Below, piece after piece: positions 48,801 to 58,960 of a stretch of DNA of 64,000 nt. This stretch comes from Escallonia rubra (taxonomy: Eukaryota > Streptophyta > Magnoliopsida > Escalloniales > Escalloniaceae): the NCBI GenBank assembly GCA_033065855.1, contig JAVXUO010002484.1, positions 186,001-250,000 of the forward strand. The letters run 5' to 3'. Within the stretch, counting starts at the first letter, position 1. Every line of letters begins with the position of its first letter. Made by a program: the position numbers and the translations under genes. The notes beneath the pieces are model-generated. The model saw nothing but the letters and a program-made list of their open reading frames with translations. It was not told the origin of the DNA and ran no database searches.

Positions 48801-50700
48801 GGCAAAGCACATACCTTTGATCATGTCACCCTTGAGCACTGCATAAGTTCAAGATCGCCGTTGTCTTTATAGTGCTTTCTTAGACCCTACCAAGCTTAAT
48901 AATTCTACCCAAAAAGCACCGCCTGCTCAGAGATATTTTCTGTTTAGGAAGATGAATGAGGAGTACTAGAGTTGAGAAATGTGGTGGTTGCTATATAATC
49001 CACGTGATGTACCAAAGGCTTATTATGGTGGTTGGTTTGATGGTTGGCCCTGGCCTATGCGTACCCTTTTGCTTACCTTTTTGATTCGATTTGGGCGAAA
49101 GTAATTGCAAGTGGCATGCAAATATTTAAAGCCAAGTGTTCCAATAGCATTACTGAGGAGCATCGCTGGCTTATGTTGAACCGTTTAATGCTGTACTTGT
49201 GTTGTTGGAGCCAAAAAAGTTTTTTTTTTACTTTTTGCCGCTAATTTTGTTTGTTTAGTGAAGTCTAGTGATACTAACGAGACTTAGTCAATTGGGCCTA
49301 TGTAGCCGATCACCCGTGATTTCACTTTGGGTTCAGGCCGTGACATACGGTATAAAATTGTAGCTTAAGGATACTGGCGATGTGCAAAAGCGTGGCATGG
49401 GTGTAAAAAAAAATGTAACAGTAAGAGGATGGGTACAAAGAAGAGTGACTTGTGAGATCACAAGGGTGGACGAAGTTTCACATCTAGGTGAGTCCTAACT
49501 ATGTGTGGTAAAAAGGGAAAATGTCTATTTTCACATTATACTTTTCTACCCCCTTATTTTGTTGGTAAAACGTTTACGTTCTATCGTTATGCACCTATTG
49601 GCAACAAAAGAATGACTTGAAAAAGCATACAGTGTCTAAAAATATACACACTCAATGAAAGGGCAAGTGAAATCTTGTCCCAATCCTAAAGTATTTTAAA
49701 ATCCTGTCAAAGATCTCATAAACACCTACTTGATTAGCCCATTTAAAGAAAACATTTTTTATGTGATGAAACCATGAACTCGGACTGCTACAAGATGAAC
49801 GATAATGTCTTTTCACCTCAGTAGTATTTTACATGCCAATATCGCCACCCATAGGAATAAGTTTCCATCATTGATAATACATGAATGACCATTTAAGTTG
49901 ACTGTTGCTTACACGGGTTAAAAATACTTGGATTACAATAAGCAATTTTTTCCACAAACGTCAGCTGATTGAAACACTTGCACTGTATGTTCCATTCCTA
50001 CTTGCTCGCTTACAACTTGTTCAGCTTTGTGGAGATTACACAGCAAGAAACTATACAGATTGTAGCTTACAAGTACAAAACCGATGTGAATTATCATGGG
50101 TAAGAACCTAAGTTGCTCAGATGACCAGAATTTTACGCTTGCAACTTGTTCAGCTTTGTGGAGATTACACAGAAAGAAACTAATACAGAGTGTAGTTTAC
50201 AAGGCAAAGCACATACCTTTGATCATATCACCCTTGAGCACTGCATAAGACATTAAGTTCAAGATCGCCCTTGTCTTTATAGTGCTTTCTTAGACCCCAC
50301 CAAGCTTAGTAACTGTACCCAACAAACACCGCCTGGTCAGAGATAGGTAGGCTCTCTGTTTAGGAAGATGAATGTGGAGTACTAAAGTTGAGAAATGTGG
50401 TGGTTGCTATATAATCCACGTGAGGTACCAAAGGCTTAGGTAGGCTTTCTCTTTGTACAAGTTGTTGGAGCCAAAAAAATTGTTTTTATGTTTTGTCGCT
50501 AATATTGTTTGTTTCAGCAGGTGAGGTCTAGTAATACTAACGAGACTTAGTCAGCTGGGCCTCTGTGGTCGGTCACCCTTGAGCCCCGTGAAATCACTCT
50601 GGGTTCCGGCCGTGACATATGGTATCAAGTTGTAGCTTGAGGTTCCTAGCAATGTGCAAAAGCGTGGCGTGGGCGTAGAAAAAAGTGTAACAGCAAGACG
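48800..50700. repeat. Repeat relics R1 and R2 with degenerate primer-binding-site-like motif
   Basis: A block starting CAAAGCACATACCTTTGATC and including GAGACTTAGTCA, GTTCAGGCCGTGACATACGG and TACTTTTCTACCCC occurs at about 48809-49620 (R1), again at about 50204-50830 (R2) and once in copy 2 at about 56952-57970 (R3, interrupted). The GTGACATAYGGTATMAA segment resembles the end of a retrotransposon LTR followed by a decayed initiator-Met primer-binding site. No coding region is left. Confidence 0.5.
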
Positions 50701-51048
50701 ATGAGTACGAAGGAGAGTACTTGTAGCAAAAAAGGAGACTAGTTTCATACTTTATTATACTTTTCTACCCCATTATTTTGTTGATAAAACGTTTGCATTC
50801 TATTGTTTATGCACCTATTAGCAACAAAAAAATATATTATTGAAAAACATACCGTGTCAAAAAATAAACACTCAATGAAATGGCAAGTGAGAGAAAGAAA
50901 GTATTTTGAGATCCTGTCAAAGATGTCAAAAATACCTACTCAACTAGCCCACGGCTGTCATAATTCCACAGCTATTTCATTTGGACGGCTGATCTTCGGG
51001 CCCGGTCATAAGCATTGACCACAGACATCTAATTACGAGATTGCATTG

Positions 51049-51177
51049 CTACTTGCCAGGGGAAAGTTTCTTCCCACCATACAGCTCTTTCGCCAAGGGG
51101 TTTGCTGCCCAATGATTGACAGCAACACGACTTGTAGGTTGGAACCCAACGATATCTCCATCAGCCGATAAAACAAC
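51049..51177 (-). pseudogene. Stranded duplicate of the terminal exon of the 59-64 kb gene
   Basis: On the minus strand, after a pyrimidine-rich acceptor (TATGTAAG), 43 codons read VVLSADGDIVGFQPTSRVAV, NHWAANPLAKELYGGKKLSP, GK, stop. This is the same peptide as the true last exon at 58961-59089. No upstream exons of that gene occur in the 51.2-53.7 kb interval, so the exon was carried here by the tandem duplication and cannot make the protein. Confidence 0.85.
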
Positions 51178-51260
51178 CTTACATATGACGAGAAAGGAAG
51201 AAATGCCAATAAGTTAGAGCGAATGCCTCTGAATGCGTTCATGATATAGTTTGTGTTGCC

Positions 51261-52340
51261 AGATAGTACCCAGGCCATGCCCAAGCCAAACCCCCCTTGA
51301 GGGGGCGTTTGCCTCGAGCATGGCATCGTGCAATGTCGTTGTTAGGCAACAAGAATCCACGAGATGGCAGCTACTAGGCTGCCACACCACACGCTGTGGA
51401 TGACCAACCTCTTTTTAGAGGGAAAAATAATTTTTGGTCCACTTGGAACCAACCCACAATTCTAAGGTGTTATGTTTTTAAATTAAAACTTCAGGGTCTT
51501 AGGAAGTAAACCTCAGGAAGTTTAGTGTAACTTATACTTTGTGTGATATGGTCCAACTTTGCACTTGCGAAGCATACACACATTTGTCAACCTATGTGAT
51601 TGTCCGTCCGTTTTTTATATTTGGAGTAATTGATTATTATTTTTATTTTTTATTTTGTTTCAGAATTGCACTTATCAAATAAAAGATTTCGTTACAACAT
51701 TGAGCCATGTAAGGCTAAAGCTAGCAAAAGATGACAACTAATAATATCCCTAACCACAACAAGGTGAAGCATGAAAGCAAAAGTAGAGTTGGAAAACTCA
51801 TATATAAAAGCGTAGCTGGCCACTATAAATAGATACTGCCATAAGCCTCGTAAAAGCGGTGACCACTCCTAGTTGGTGGAACGGTTTACTTTCAACGGCC
51901 TGCTGAGCAAACACTTTGGCCTCTTGAACGATATCTGGATCTCTTATAGAAATACTACACTCATCAATAAAAGAGCTTACTAATACATTATACATTATTG
52001 GCTTCACCTCGTGTCTAAGCTCCTCAACTCCCGCCATATGTGAAAGAATAAGCACTTCATTAATACGAATAGTTATTCGATAAATACTTTGTTCATGAGC
52101 CCATTGACAAGCATGTAGTATGGAATGAGCATGGGCTAGATGATCATTAGAAACAGTGTCGTGACGATTGAATCATCCTATATACTGCCCATGCCAAAAA
52201 GTAGTGAATCAACCTGCTAGTAAGTTGCAATACTGAAATAGAGGGATGTCTGAGCTAATGTTGGTTGATGTATCTTTTTTTTTTATTAACAGGAAAGGAT
52301 TACAGACTTATATACGTGGTTATTCCACCCCGGTTACATC
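51261..52340. other. Spacer between duplication copy 1 and LINE remnants
   Basis: No recognised gene. An 85-codon minus-strand frame at 51798-52055 matches no family that I know; it may be the tail of the adjacent retroelement. AT-rich otherwise. Confidence 0.35.
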
Positions 52341-52355
52341 TGCAAAAAGCAGCAA

Positions 52356-53437
52356 TCATAACTCCACAGGCGGTTGGTCAAGATAAACAAAAACCCCACT
52401 TTGGTTAGTTGTTATATTAGCTAGCATATATGCACAATGATTGCTCTCTCTAAAAACATGTAATATTCTTGACTGTGTCGCAACGAGAAAAAAGCGACAA
52501 TCATTCAAAATGTTTGATAGGGGATGAAAGGCTTCATTATCTCTGGCTATAATCATTTGTTGAGCCATAAGAGAGTTTGTTTCCACTATGACTCCTTGTA
52601 GCTTCCGATCTTTGATAACTTGTAAGGTTTTAAAAATTCCATGTACTTCATTTTCAAAACTGTCATCAGTAGGTAGGCTGTCAAAGAAGCCTCCTTTCCA
52701 TTGCCCTTTATCATCACGTATGACACCTCCATATCCTCTTTTTTTATTTCCCTTGGCACAACCATCCGTGTTGATTTTAAAGGCACCTGCAAGTGGCATT
52801 AACCATTTGATCGGTTTAGTATTTTTATCGGGTGAGGGAGATTGCTTGCTAGTTACGAGATCAAGATCATTAGCCAGCTCAAGCACTCCTTTCCAAGCTG
52901 GCCACACTTCGAAGGTAGTCCCTTCAATGCTCTCTTTGTTTCACTCTTTCCAATTCTGCCAAAGACAAGCTAAAAACATAGACTTCCATTTGAAATTCAT
53001 GAAAAGTTGGTATCTCCCATTTTAAAATTTGTTTTTATCCAATCAATGACATTTGAGCCCAGCTCCTTCTCAAAAGCATTAGCATCAAACAGCTTAGTCC
53101 ACAGCATCTTAGCTTTGGGACATTTCCTAAGAGTATGATCCATGTTCTCACTCTCATTGTTGCATCTGCTACAAGTAGAATTATGACTAATATTCCTGGT
53201 AGCTCTTAGCTCATTCGTAAGAAGCCTACCATGAGTAATAATCCAAAGAAAGAACTTAAATTTTTGGGGGATCTTAAGCCTCCAGATCCAAGAAAAATCA
53301 GGATCTGGGGTTGGGTAAACATCATCCAGGGAGAGTTGATGTATCTGTGCATAAGTAATTTCAGAGTGGAGTAGGATAGGAAGATGTGTTTTGTAATTTT
53401 CTAGAAAGAGAAAAGATTGCTTGGTGTGGGGATTCAC
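52356..53437 (-). mobile_element. LINE (non-LTR retrotransposon) 3' remnant: zf-RVT and RNase H domains
   Basis: Reading the minus strand, 53437-52997 encodes a reverse-transcriptase zinc-binding (zf-RVT) domain: WRLKIPQKFKFFLWIITHGR, then a CxxC-type NSTCSRCNN and MDHTLRKCPKAKMLW. The next frame (52907-52356) encodes a plant-LINE RNase H domain: FKINTDGCAKGNKKRGYGGV (first catalytic Asp in TDG), IRDDKGQW, FENEVHG (Glu), VIVETNS (where Asp is usual, E replaces it) and HVFRESNHCAYMLA. Upstream reverse transcriptase and endonuclease are missing, and a frame break separates the two parts. It is a dead fragment on the same strand as the UGT genes. Confidence 0.8.
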
Positions 53438-53479
53438 TATTACTGTAACTAATACTAAAACAAGATTGATGAAAAGTTG

Positions 53480-53935
53480 TGGTAATAGAGTTATATAAGT
53501 GTTGGGTTTGGTGAATTATTTGTTGGTGGGAAAAAGAATGAGCTCGAAAAATACAGTCATTTCGGTGTTTTCAGTTACTCCAAAGAATAGTGAAGAAGAA
53601 AGTTGGGTGAGGATGTTCAGTGGATAGTGGTTTACTGATCCAAACTATTAACCATTCCTTTAAAGAGGGGAACGGCTCCGATTGTAAGATAACCTGGAGA
53701 TAGGCCTTACCTTTCATATTTCCAAACAATTGATGAATAAGTGATCAACGGTTTCAATTTCTTGATGACAGAGTTGACAAATACCATCTGGAAGGATATT
53801 CCTAATAACTAGGGATGATCTCAGTGGTAATCGATCCAACAATATTTGCCATAGGAACACTTGAATTTTCGCAGGAATCGGAGATATATCTGCTGCAGCA
53901 TTATAGGTTGGTTTATTCTGATGCCTTTTGTTCAT
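53480..53935 (-). mobile_element. Second LINE zf-RVT fragment
   Basis: The minus-strand frame from 53935 reads ISPIPAKIQVFLWQILLDRL, ICQLCHQEIETVDHLFINC (a CxxC...HxxxxC zinc ligand set). It continues in other frames to an ILWSN-stop-KHRND segment near 53560, the usual W-x-RN motif after zf-RVT. It belongs to a different LINE copy than 52356-53437. Its first half is shared with 45584-45730, so the left breakpoint of the tandem duplication lies inside it. Confidence 0.75.
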
Positions 53936-54325
53936 TTCCTGGAATGTAAATGCTCAAGATAAGGGACACAATATGTGGGGGGGAAAGTGTAATTGAAAAT
54001 AATAAGCATCTGTTATAAAATTTTAATCCGTCAAAGAATGAGCCCATCGATTCGATCATACGTAATAAGTACATGGAGGAAGCATCCTCAAATAACTCAT
54101 GAGGAAACGAGAAGATGAGTATGGAGCATTTTCGTATCAAGCAACAAAGTTGTTCTTTCATTTTCTTTCGTATAAAATTGCGTTCTGCATTTGACCATCA
54201 ACTGCTCGGAAATGTTACTCCATACAACAAACTATAATGAAAAGCCTAACACTTAGCTAACAATTAAGAAATGAAAAGCCTAACACTTAGCTAACAATTA
54301 AGAAATGAAAAGCCTAACACTTGCT

Positions 54326-55696
54326 TCAGTCCAAGAGGTCTTGCAGCTTCTGAAGAAAACCATCATTGTAAGATTTCTCGAGCCCCTCGCTTAACAAGAA
54401 CTCCCTCCATCTAGCATGGTTGGCTCTCACCTCCTCCCCCACCTTACTATCAGCATCCATTGACAGTCTTATTGCCTTGCAAACACTCTCCTTCGAAAAC
54501 ATACCATCTTCTTCTCCTTTCTCAACTTCCACTCCAACTTTTAGGTCTCCATTCATCAATCTTGCGTTGATGATTTGATCACCCACATGTGGCAGTAGCA
54601 CAAATTGGCACTCATTCACCATACCCTCTGCCAAGGACCCCGAACCGCAGTGTGTGACAAAACACCCCACAGAAGGGTGTGCCAAAATGAGTTGTTGTTG
54701 AATCCAACCTCCATAAACAACGCCTTTTCCCTGTGTTCTCTCTTCAAACCCTTCGGGCAATGCTGATTCGACTGTATCTGCTCCTATAGGTGGTTTTAGG
54801 GCAGCAATAAACGGCAGACCGCTAAGCTCAAGGCCGAGAATCAGTTCATGAAACAGATTCATTTTAAGTGAACACTCACTTCCAAGTGCACAAAATATCA
54901 CCGTTTTAGACTTGAACCCGTTTAGCCACTTCATCCATCGTTCGTCAAGGGTTGAAGTTGGTGGATCTGGCACGACTGGTCCAGACAGAATAACGGGCTT
55001 CTTGAACTGGCTTTCGAGGTAGTCACAGTAAGGCCCTTCCATCTCTCTACAGGCTCTAAAACTGATGGCATCACACGCACTGAATGAGTTCAATAGCCGC
55101 TCCACAAATGACACGCCGCTCCCATACTCCTTCAAGGTCTCAGTGGCTAGTCCACGGGCTTCATGTGCATGGAGCTTTATGGATGAAGGTGGGAAGCCCT
55201 GTGGAGGTTCCATCAAGTCGGCTTCTGTCATCTGTTTCCCACGGGCTGGGCTCAGCAAGTATCCGACTGTCGCAGGGCTTATGGTGCAGCAGTGTAGGGA
55301 CTTGATACCTAAGCTTTGTGTAACTGAGGGCAACCAATATGCAAAATCGAAGAACACAAAATGGGGTCGGAGTGTTTTGAGAGAAGATTCGATCATGGGC
55401 CGCGTGAGGTCCATGGCAGTCATTATATGAGTATGAAGTGGATAAGGGACATCTGAGGTTGTTTCCGCACCAGGAGGCAGGCCTTCTACATGTGGGACAG
55501 TCACCGGAATGAAGCTTATGAGGTCTGGGTGGAGATTAAATTGCTCCAACTTTGGTAGAGACTTGGTTGGTACAAAGAAGGAGATCTTATGGCCTTCTGC
55601 TGCAAGTTTGTTTGCAATGTGAACAAATGCAGTGAGGTGCCCCATGGCAAACCATGGGTACATAACTATGTGAATGGTTCTGTCACTCATTTTCAT
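54326..55696 (-). CDS. UDP-glycosyltransferase, UGT79 type (intact, copy UGT-C)
   Basis: A 456-residue single-exon family-1 glycosyltransferase read from the ATG at 55696 (MKMSDRTIHIVMYPWFAMGH). An open extension to an ATG at 55774 adds 26 residues unlike the family, so I prefer the inner start; 55690 is also possible. The presumed catalytic His lies in the MGHL motif and its partner Asp in FFDF. The PSPG box is complete ([40 protein letters not shown], final Gln typical of glucose/xylose-type donors). It shares domain order with UGT-A but differs at many positions, and is nearly identical to pseudogene UGT-B. The likely role is adding a second sugar to a flavonoid or anthocyanin 3-O-glycoside; the substrate is inference. 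After inactivation of UGT-B this is the working member of the duplicated pair. Confidence 0.92.
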   Translation of the reverse strand: MKMSDRTIHIVMYPWFAMGHLTAFVHIANKLAAEGHKISFFVPTKSLPKLEQFNLHPDLISFIPVTVPHVEGLPPGAETTSDVPYPLHTHIMTAMDLTRPMIESSLKTLRPHFVFFDFAYWLPSVTQSLGIKSLHCCTISPATVGYLLSPARGKQMTEADLMEPPQGFPPSSIKLHAHEARGLATETLKEYGSGVSFVERLLNSFSACDAISFRACREMEGPYCDYLESQFKKPVILSGPVVPDPPTSTLDERWMKWLNGFKSKTVIFCALGSECSLKMNLFHELILGLELSGLPFIAALKPPIGADTVESALPEGFEERTQGKGVVYGGWIQQQLILAHPSVGCFVTHCGSGSLAEGMVNECQFVLLPHVGDQIINARLMNGDLKVGVEVEKGEEDGMFSKESVCKAIRLSMDADSKVGEEVRANHARWREFLLSEGLEKSYNDGFLQKLQDLLD

Positions 55697-55774
55697 GTGT
55701 AAACCAGGGGCTTGAAAGCACAAGGGCTCACTTCTCAGCAATGGATATGAAATGCAAGGGCGAAAAACCAGCAA

Positions 55775-57050
55775 ACTTCCCTAAATTCACACTAGCAAAT
55801 TCGACAAAAATGTTGTTAGTGGCTGCAGAAAGCGATAATAATTCATCTGGAAAGCTGAATCATGGGGAATATTAACCACATCTGAAAAGCTGAGTCATGG
55901 GGAACTTGATGCTAGCGGTCCCTAGTTGATTTCATTTCATGTTGGTAGTCAACTTTGGTGCTATTATTGGTACTATTAGAACTAAACTGCAGGAAATATC
56001 AACTAATAATTTTGAAAATCAGTACCCTTTTCATTGCATTCCCACCCTTAAGTCGGTAAGGAGTTAGAAAGTGTCTCTTATGCATATTTTAGTGACAAAA
56101 ATTAAGAAATTTAACAAAAAAATGGTGAGATTTTAACTTCATCGAGTTAATTTTCTCTGGGAAATGATGGCTTTCATCCTATGCCTTCGGTAAGCTGACA
56201 AAAGTTGGCTTCCGAGATGACGTAATATAGATCCGATCACTCAGTCACTAATGTAATTCAAAAGTTTAGATTTACTTTTGACTTTTCATCGTGAAAATAG
56301 TTTAAACACGTTGGCTAGTCTCATTAGCAAAAGATCAATCTAGAGACGTGATATTTGAGCGTTCAACTTTCACCATGAGAACTCTAGCTTTTTCGCTAAA
56401 GCCTATAGAAGTATCGCTACAGGGCCACTTTAATGACGAAAGCGGAGTTCAAAATTTTTACTTCGCTTACATATTTAAGTTTTGAAAAGACTCTAGACAA
56501 ACGAACAAATGTAAAAATGGAAATTATTATTGATGCCACTTCCCACTTTTTATCGGATATGAATCTCCTGCGTGTAACTCGTGATTACAACAGGCGATGT
56601 CCATATTGCTGAAAGAGAGAGAGAGAGAGAGAGAGTAACCATTGATAGTGACATCTCTAAATCAAGAACCCAGGCCTACCCCAAACTAGCCGTTGACTTG
56701 CATAAATGCACCAAATATCAAAGCAAATAGATAAGCATTTTAACAGTGTAACAGCAAAAACTTAAAAGTATTCAAGCAGATGTTGTACAATCTGCGGTCA
56801 TCGTTGTACTACATTTGCTTTGGCACTTGATTTTTTTGCGATTGGACTAATTCGTTCCCCCAACATAGTTCAGCTTTCAAACCCTAGCTCACAAAAGCTT
56901 TTACCTAAATTAAAGAATGGGGAAAGGGGAGGGATGAAGAAGAAGAAGAAGGCAAAGCACATACCTTTGATCATGCATGTGACCCTTGACCACTGCATAA
57001 GACATTAAGTTCAAGATCGCCGCCGTCTTTGTAGTGCTTTCTTAAACCCT
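55775..57050 (-). promoter_or_regulatory. Upstream flank of UGT-C
   Basis: This is collinear with the flank of UGT-B. It carries a (GA)n microsatellite at about 56610-56635 that is absent from copy 1. No gene of its own; promoter elements are not placed. Confidence 0.4.
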
Positions 57051-57627
57051 ACCGCCCTAGTTACAGCCGTTCAATCATATTAGGTGAAAGAATGGCTCAG
57101 ATGAAGCCACGTCACCCGCTATTTACGCTCCCCGTAAGCACGCTGTCGACGGTTCTTCTCTCTCCAATTTCATCTGCCCGCTGCGACGACTTCTCCGCGC
57201 CCTCCACCTCCCGGCGACGGCACATCCATGGTCCACCTCCTCCACCTTCCGGCGACGCGATCTGCAATCCCTCTCTCTTCTCCGAAAATCGAAGCGGCCA
57301 GCGTTGCCATGGAAGAAGAACCATCATTCATCGGCGACGAAACAGCCGGACGGCGCATCTTCCCTTTTTATTCGATTTGGGTGAAGGTAGCTGCAAGTGG
57401 CATGCAAATATTTAAAGCCGGCGGTGGCCCGTGGCGGCGGCGGTGGGAGCGGCGGTCTCAAAATAAAAATCAAAATTGAAAGTCCAAAAAGTTTTTAAAA
57501 ACAGTCATGTTTTAAAAACTAATTTTCAAAACTCAAAAGAAAAAAAATACGAAAAATGTGTGATAAACGCGATTTTTTCTCCAATTTTATACAAAACTGA
57601 AAACGAAAAGGAAATCAAACAGATCTA
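57051..57627. mobile_element. Insertion in copy 2, right end of the PIF/Harbinger-like MITE family
   Basis: Copy 1 lacks this sequence at the matching place. The right part (57455-57627: AAAATAAAAATCAAAATTGA, then TATACAAAACTGAAAACGAA and AATCAAACAGATC) closely resembles the right end of the MITE at 30821-32120. The left part is GC-rich (GGCGGCGGTGG, CTCCACCTCC) with a 107-codon frame from 57092 that resembles no known protein. I could not find a matching left terminus, so the element may be truncated. Confidence 0.5.
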
Positions 57628-58960
57628 GTCAGTTGGGCATGTGTGGCCGGTCACCCTGAGCCCCATGATTTCACTCTTGGTTCAGGCCGTGACATATGGC
57701 ATCAAATTGTAACTTAAGGATACTAACGATGTGCAAAAGCGTGGTGTGGGTAAAAAAAAAGTGTAAAAACAAGACGATAGGTACGAAGGAGAGTGACTTG
57801 TGAGATCACACGGATGGATGAAACTCCACATCTAGGTTAGTTCTAGCTATATGTGATAAAAAAGGAGAATGTTTATTTTTACACTTTATTATATACTTTT
57901 CTACCCCCTTATTTTGTTGGTAAAACATTTACGTTCTATTATTATGCACCTATTAGCAACAAAAAAATAGTTTGAAAAAACATACCGTGTCTAAAAATAA
58001 ACACACTCAATAAAAGGGCAAGTGACACTTTATCCCAATTCTAAAGTAAGAAACAAAGTATTTTAAGATCCCGTCAAATATCTCATATACACCTACTTGA
58101 CTAGCGGCTGTCACAAGATGACCGGTAATGTCTTTTCACGTCAGCAGTATTTTACATGCCAATATCGCCAACCTTGGGAACAAGTTTCTATCATTGATAA
58201 TACATGAATGACCATTTAAGTTGACTGTTGCTTACACGGGTTATAAAAACTTGGATTACAATAAGCAAATTTTCCACAAAAGTCAGCTGATTGAAGCACT
58301 TGCACTATATGTTCCATTCCTACTTGATCGCCTAAAACTTGTTCAGCTTGTGGAGATTAAACAGCAAGAAACTATACAGGTTGTAGTTTACAAGTACAAA
58401 ACTGATGTGAACTATCATGGGTAAGAACCTAAGTTGCTCAGATGACCAGAATTTTACAAGCAACAGGAACATGCTTTGCTCATGCTGCGCCTTCAAATGG
58501 CGGTGCGCAAGAACAATGGCCAGGTATCGATGTAAGTTGCGTATAAAGTGCATCGGGGACTTGAAATGGGCATAAAGATCCTCCTGCTCAAACCCTGCCA
58601 AAACTTGGACAAGGTTGGCTTTCAGAAGCTGGCATCTAGGAATTGATCAAAAGGGCATCTAATGTGAGGATGGTGAAACCTCATGCTTGTTCCGATCAAA
58701 ACTTCAACAAGGTAGCTTCCACAAGCTGAATGTACAAGTCTCACTAACAGTCCATGGCTGTCATAATTCCACTGGTCGGGCCAACGCAAAATAGGAGTCG
58801 GGATTTACTGACATCAATAACTCCACAACAGCTATTTCATTTGGACGGCTGATCTTCAGGCCCGGTTCTATAAAACCTGCATTGAAGTTTTCGAAAAAAG
58901 TATATCATAAAACCCCGTCATAAGCATTGACAACAGACATCTAATTGCGAGATTGCATTG

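Larger units (their letters stand above)
45584..51260. repeat. Tandem duplication, copy 1
   Basis: This block is collinear with 53736-59165 (offset about 8.1 kb at the UGT genes and 7.9 kb at the right end). It contains a LINE zf-RVT remnant (45584-45730), a UGT79-like pseudogene (46240-47608), its upstream flank, repeat relics (48.8-50.7 kb) and a stranded terminal exon (51049-51177). Landmarks at both ends: TTTCAATTTCTTGATGACA near 45597 and 53751; CATGATATAGTTTGTGT near 51240 and 59150. Confidence 0.88.

Noticed and set aside
51798..52055. 85-codon minus frame (starts MLILSHMAGVEEL)
   Set aside because: No family recognised; next to a LINE tail and not conserved in the sister duplication copy.
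54326..55774. Longer UGT-C reading frame starting at 55774
   Set aside because: The extra 26 residues are unlike UGT79 N-termini, which begin shortly before the HIxMYPWFAMGH motif.
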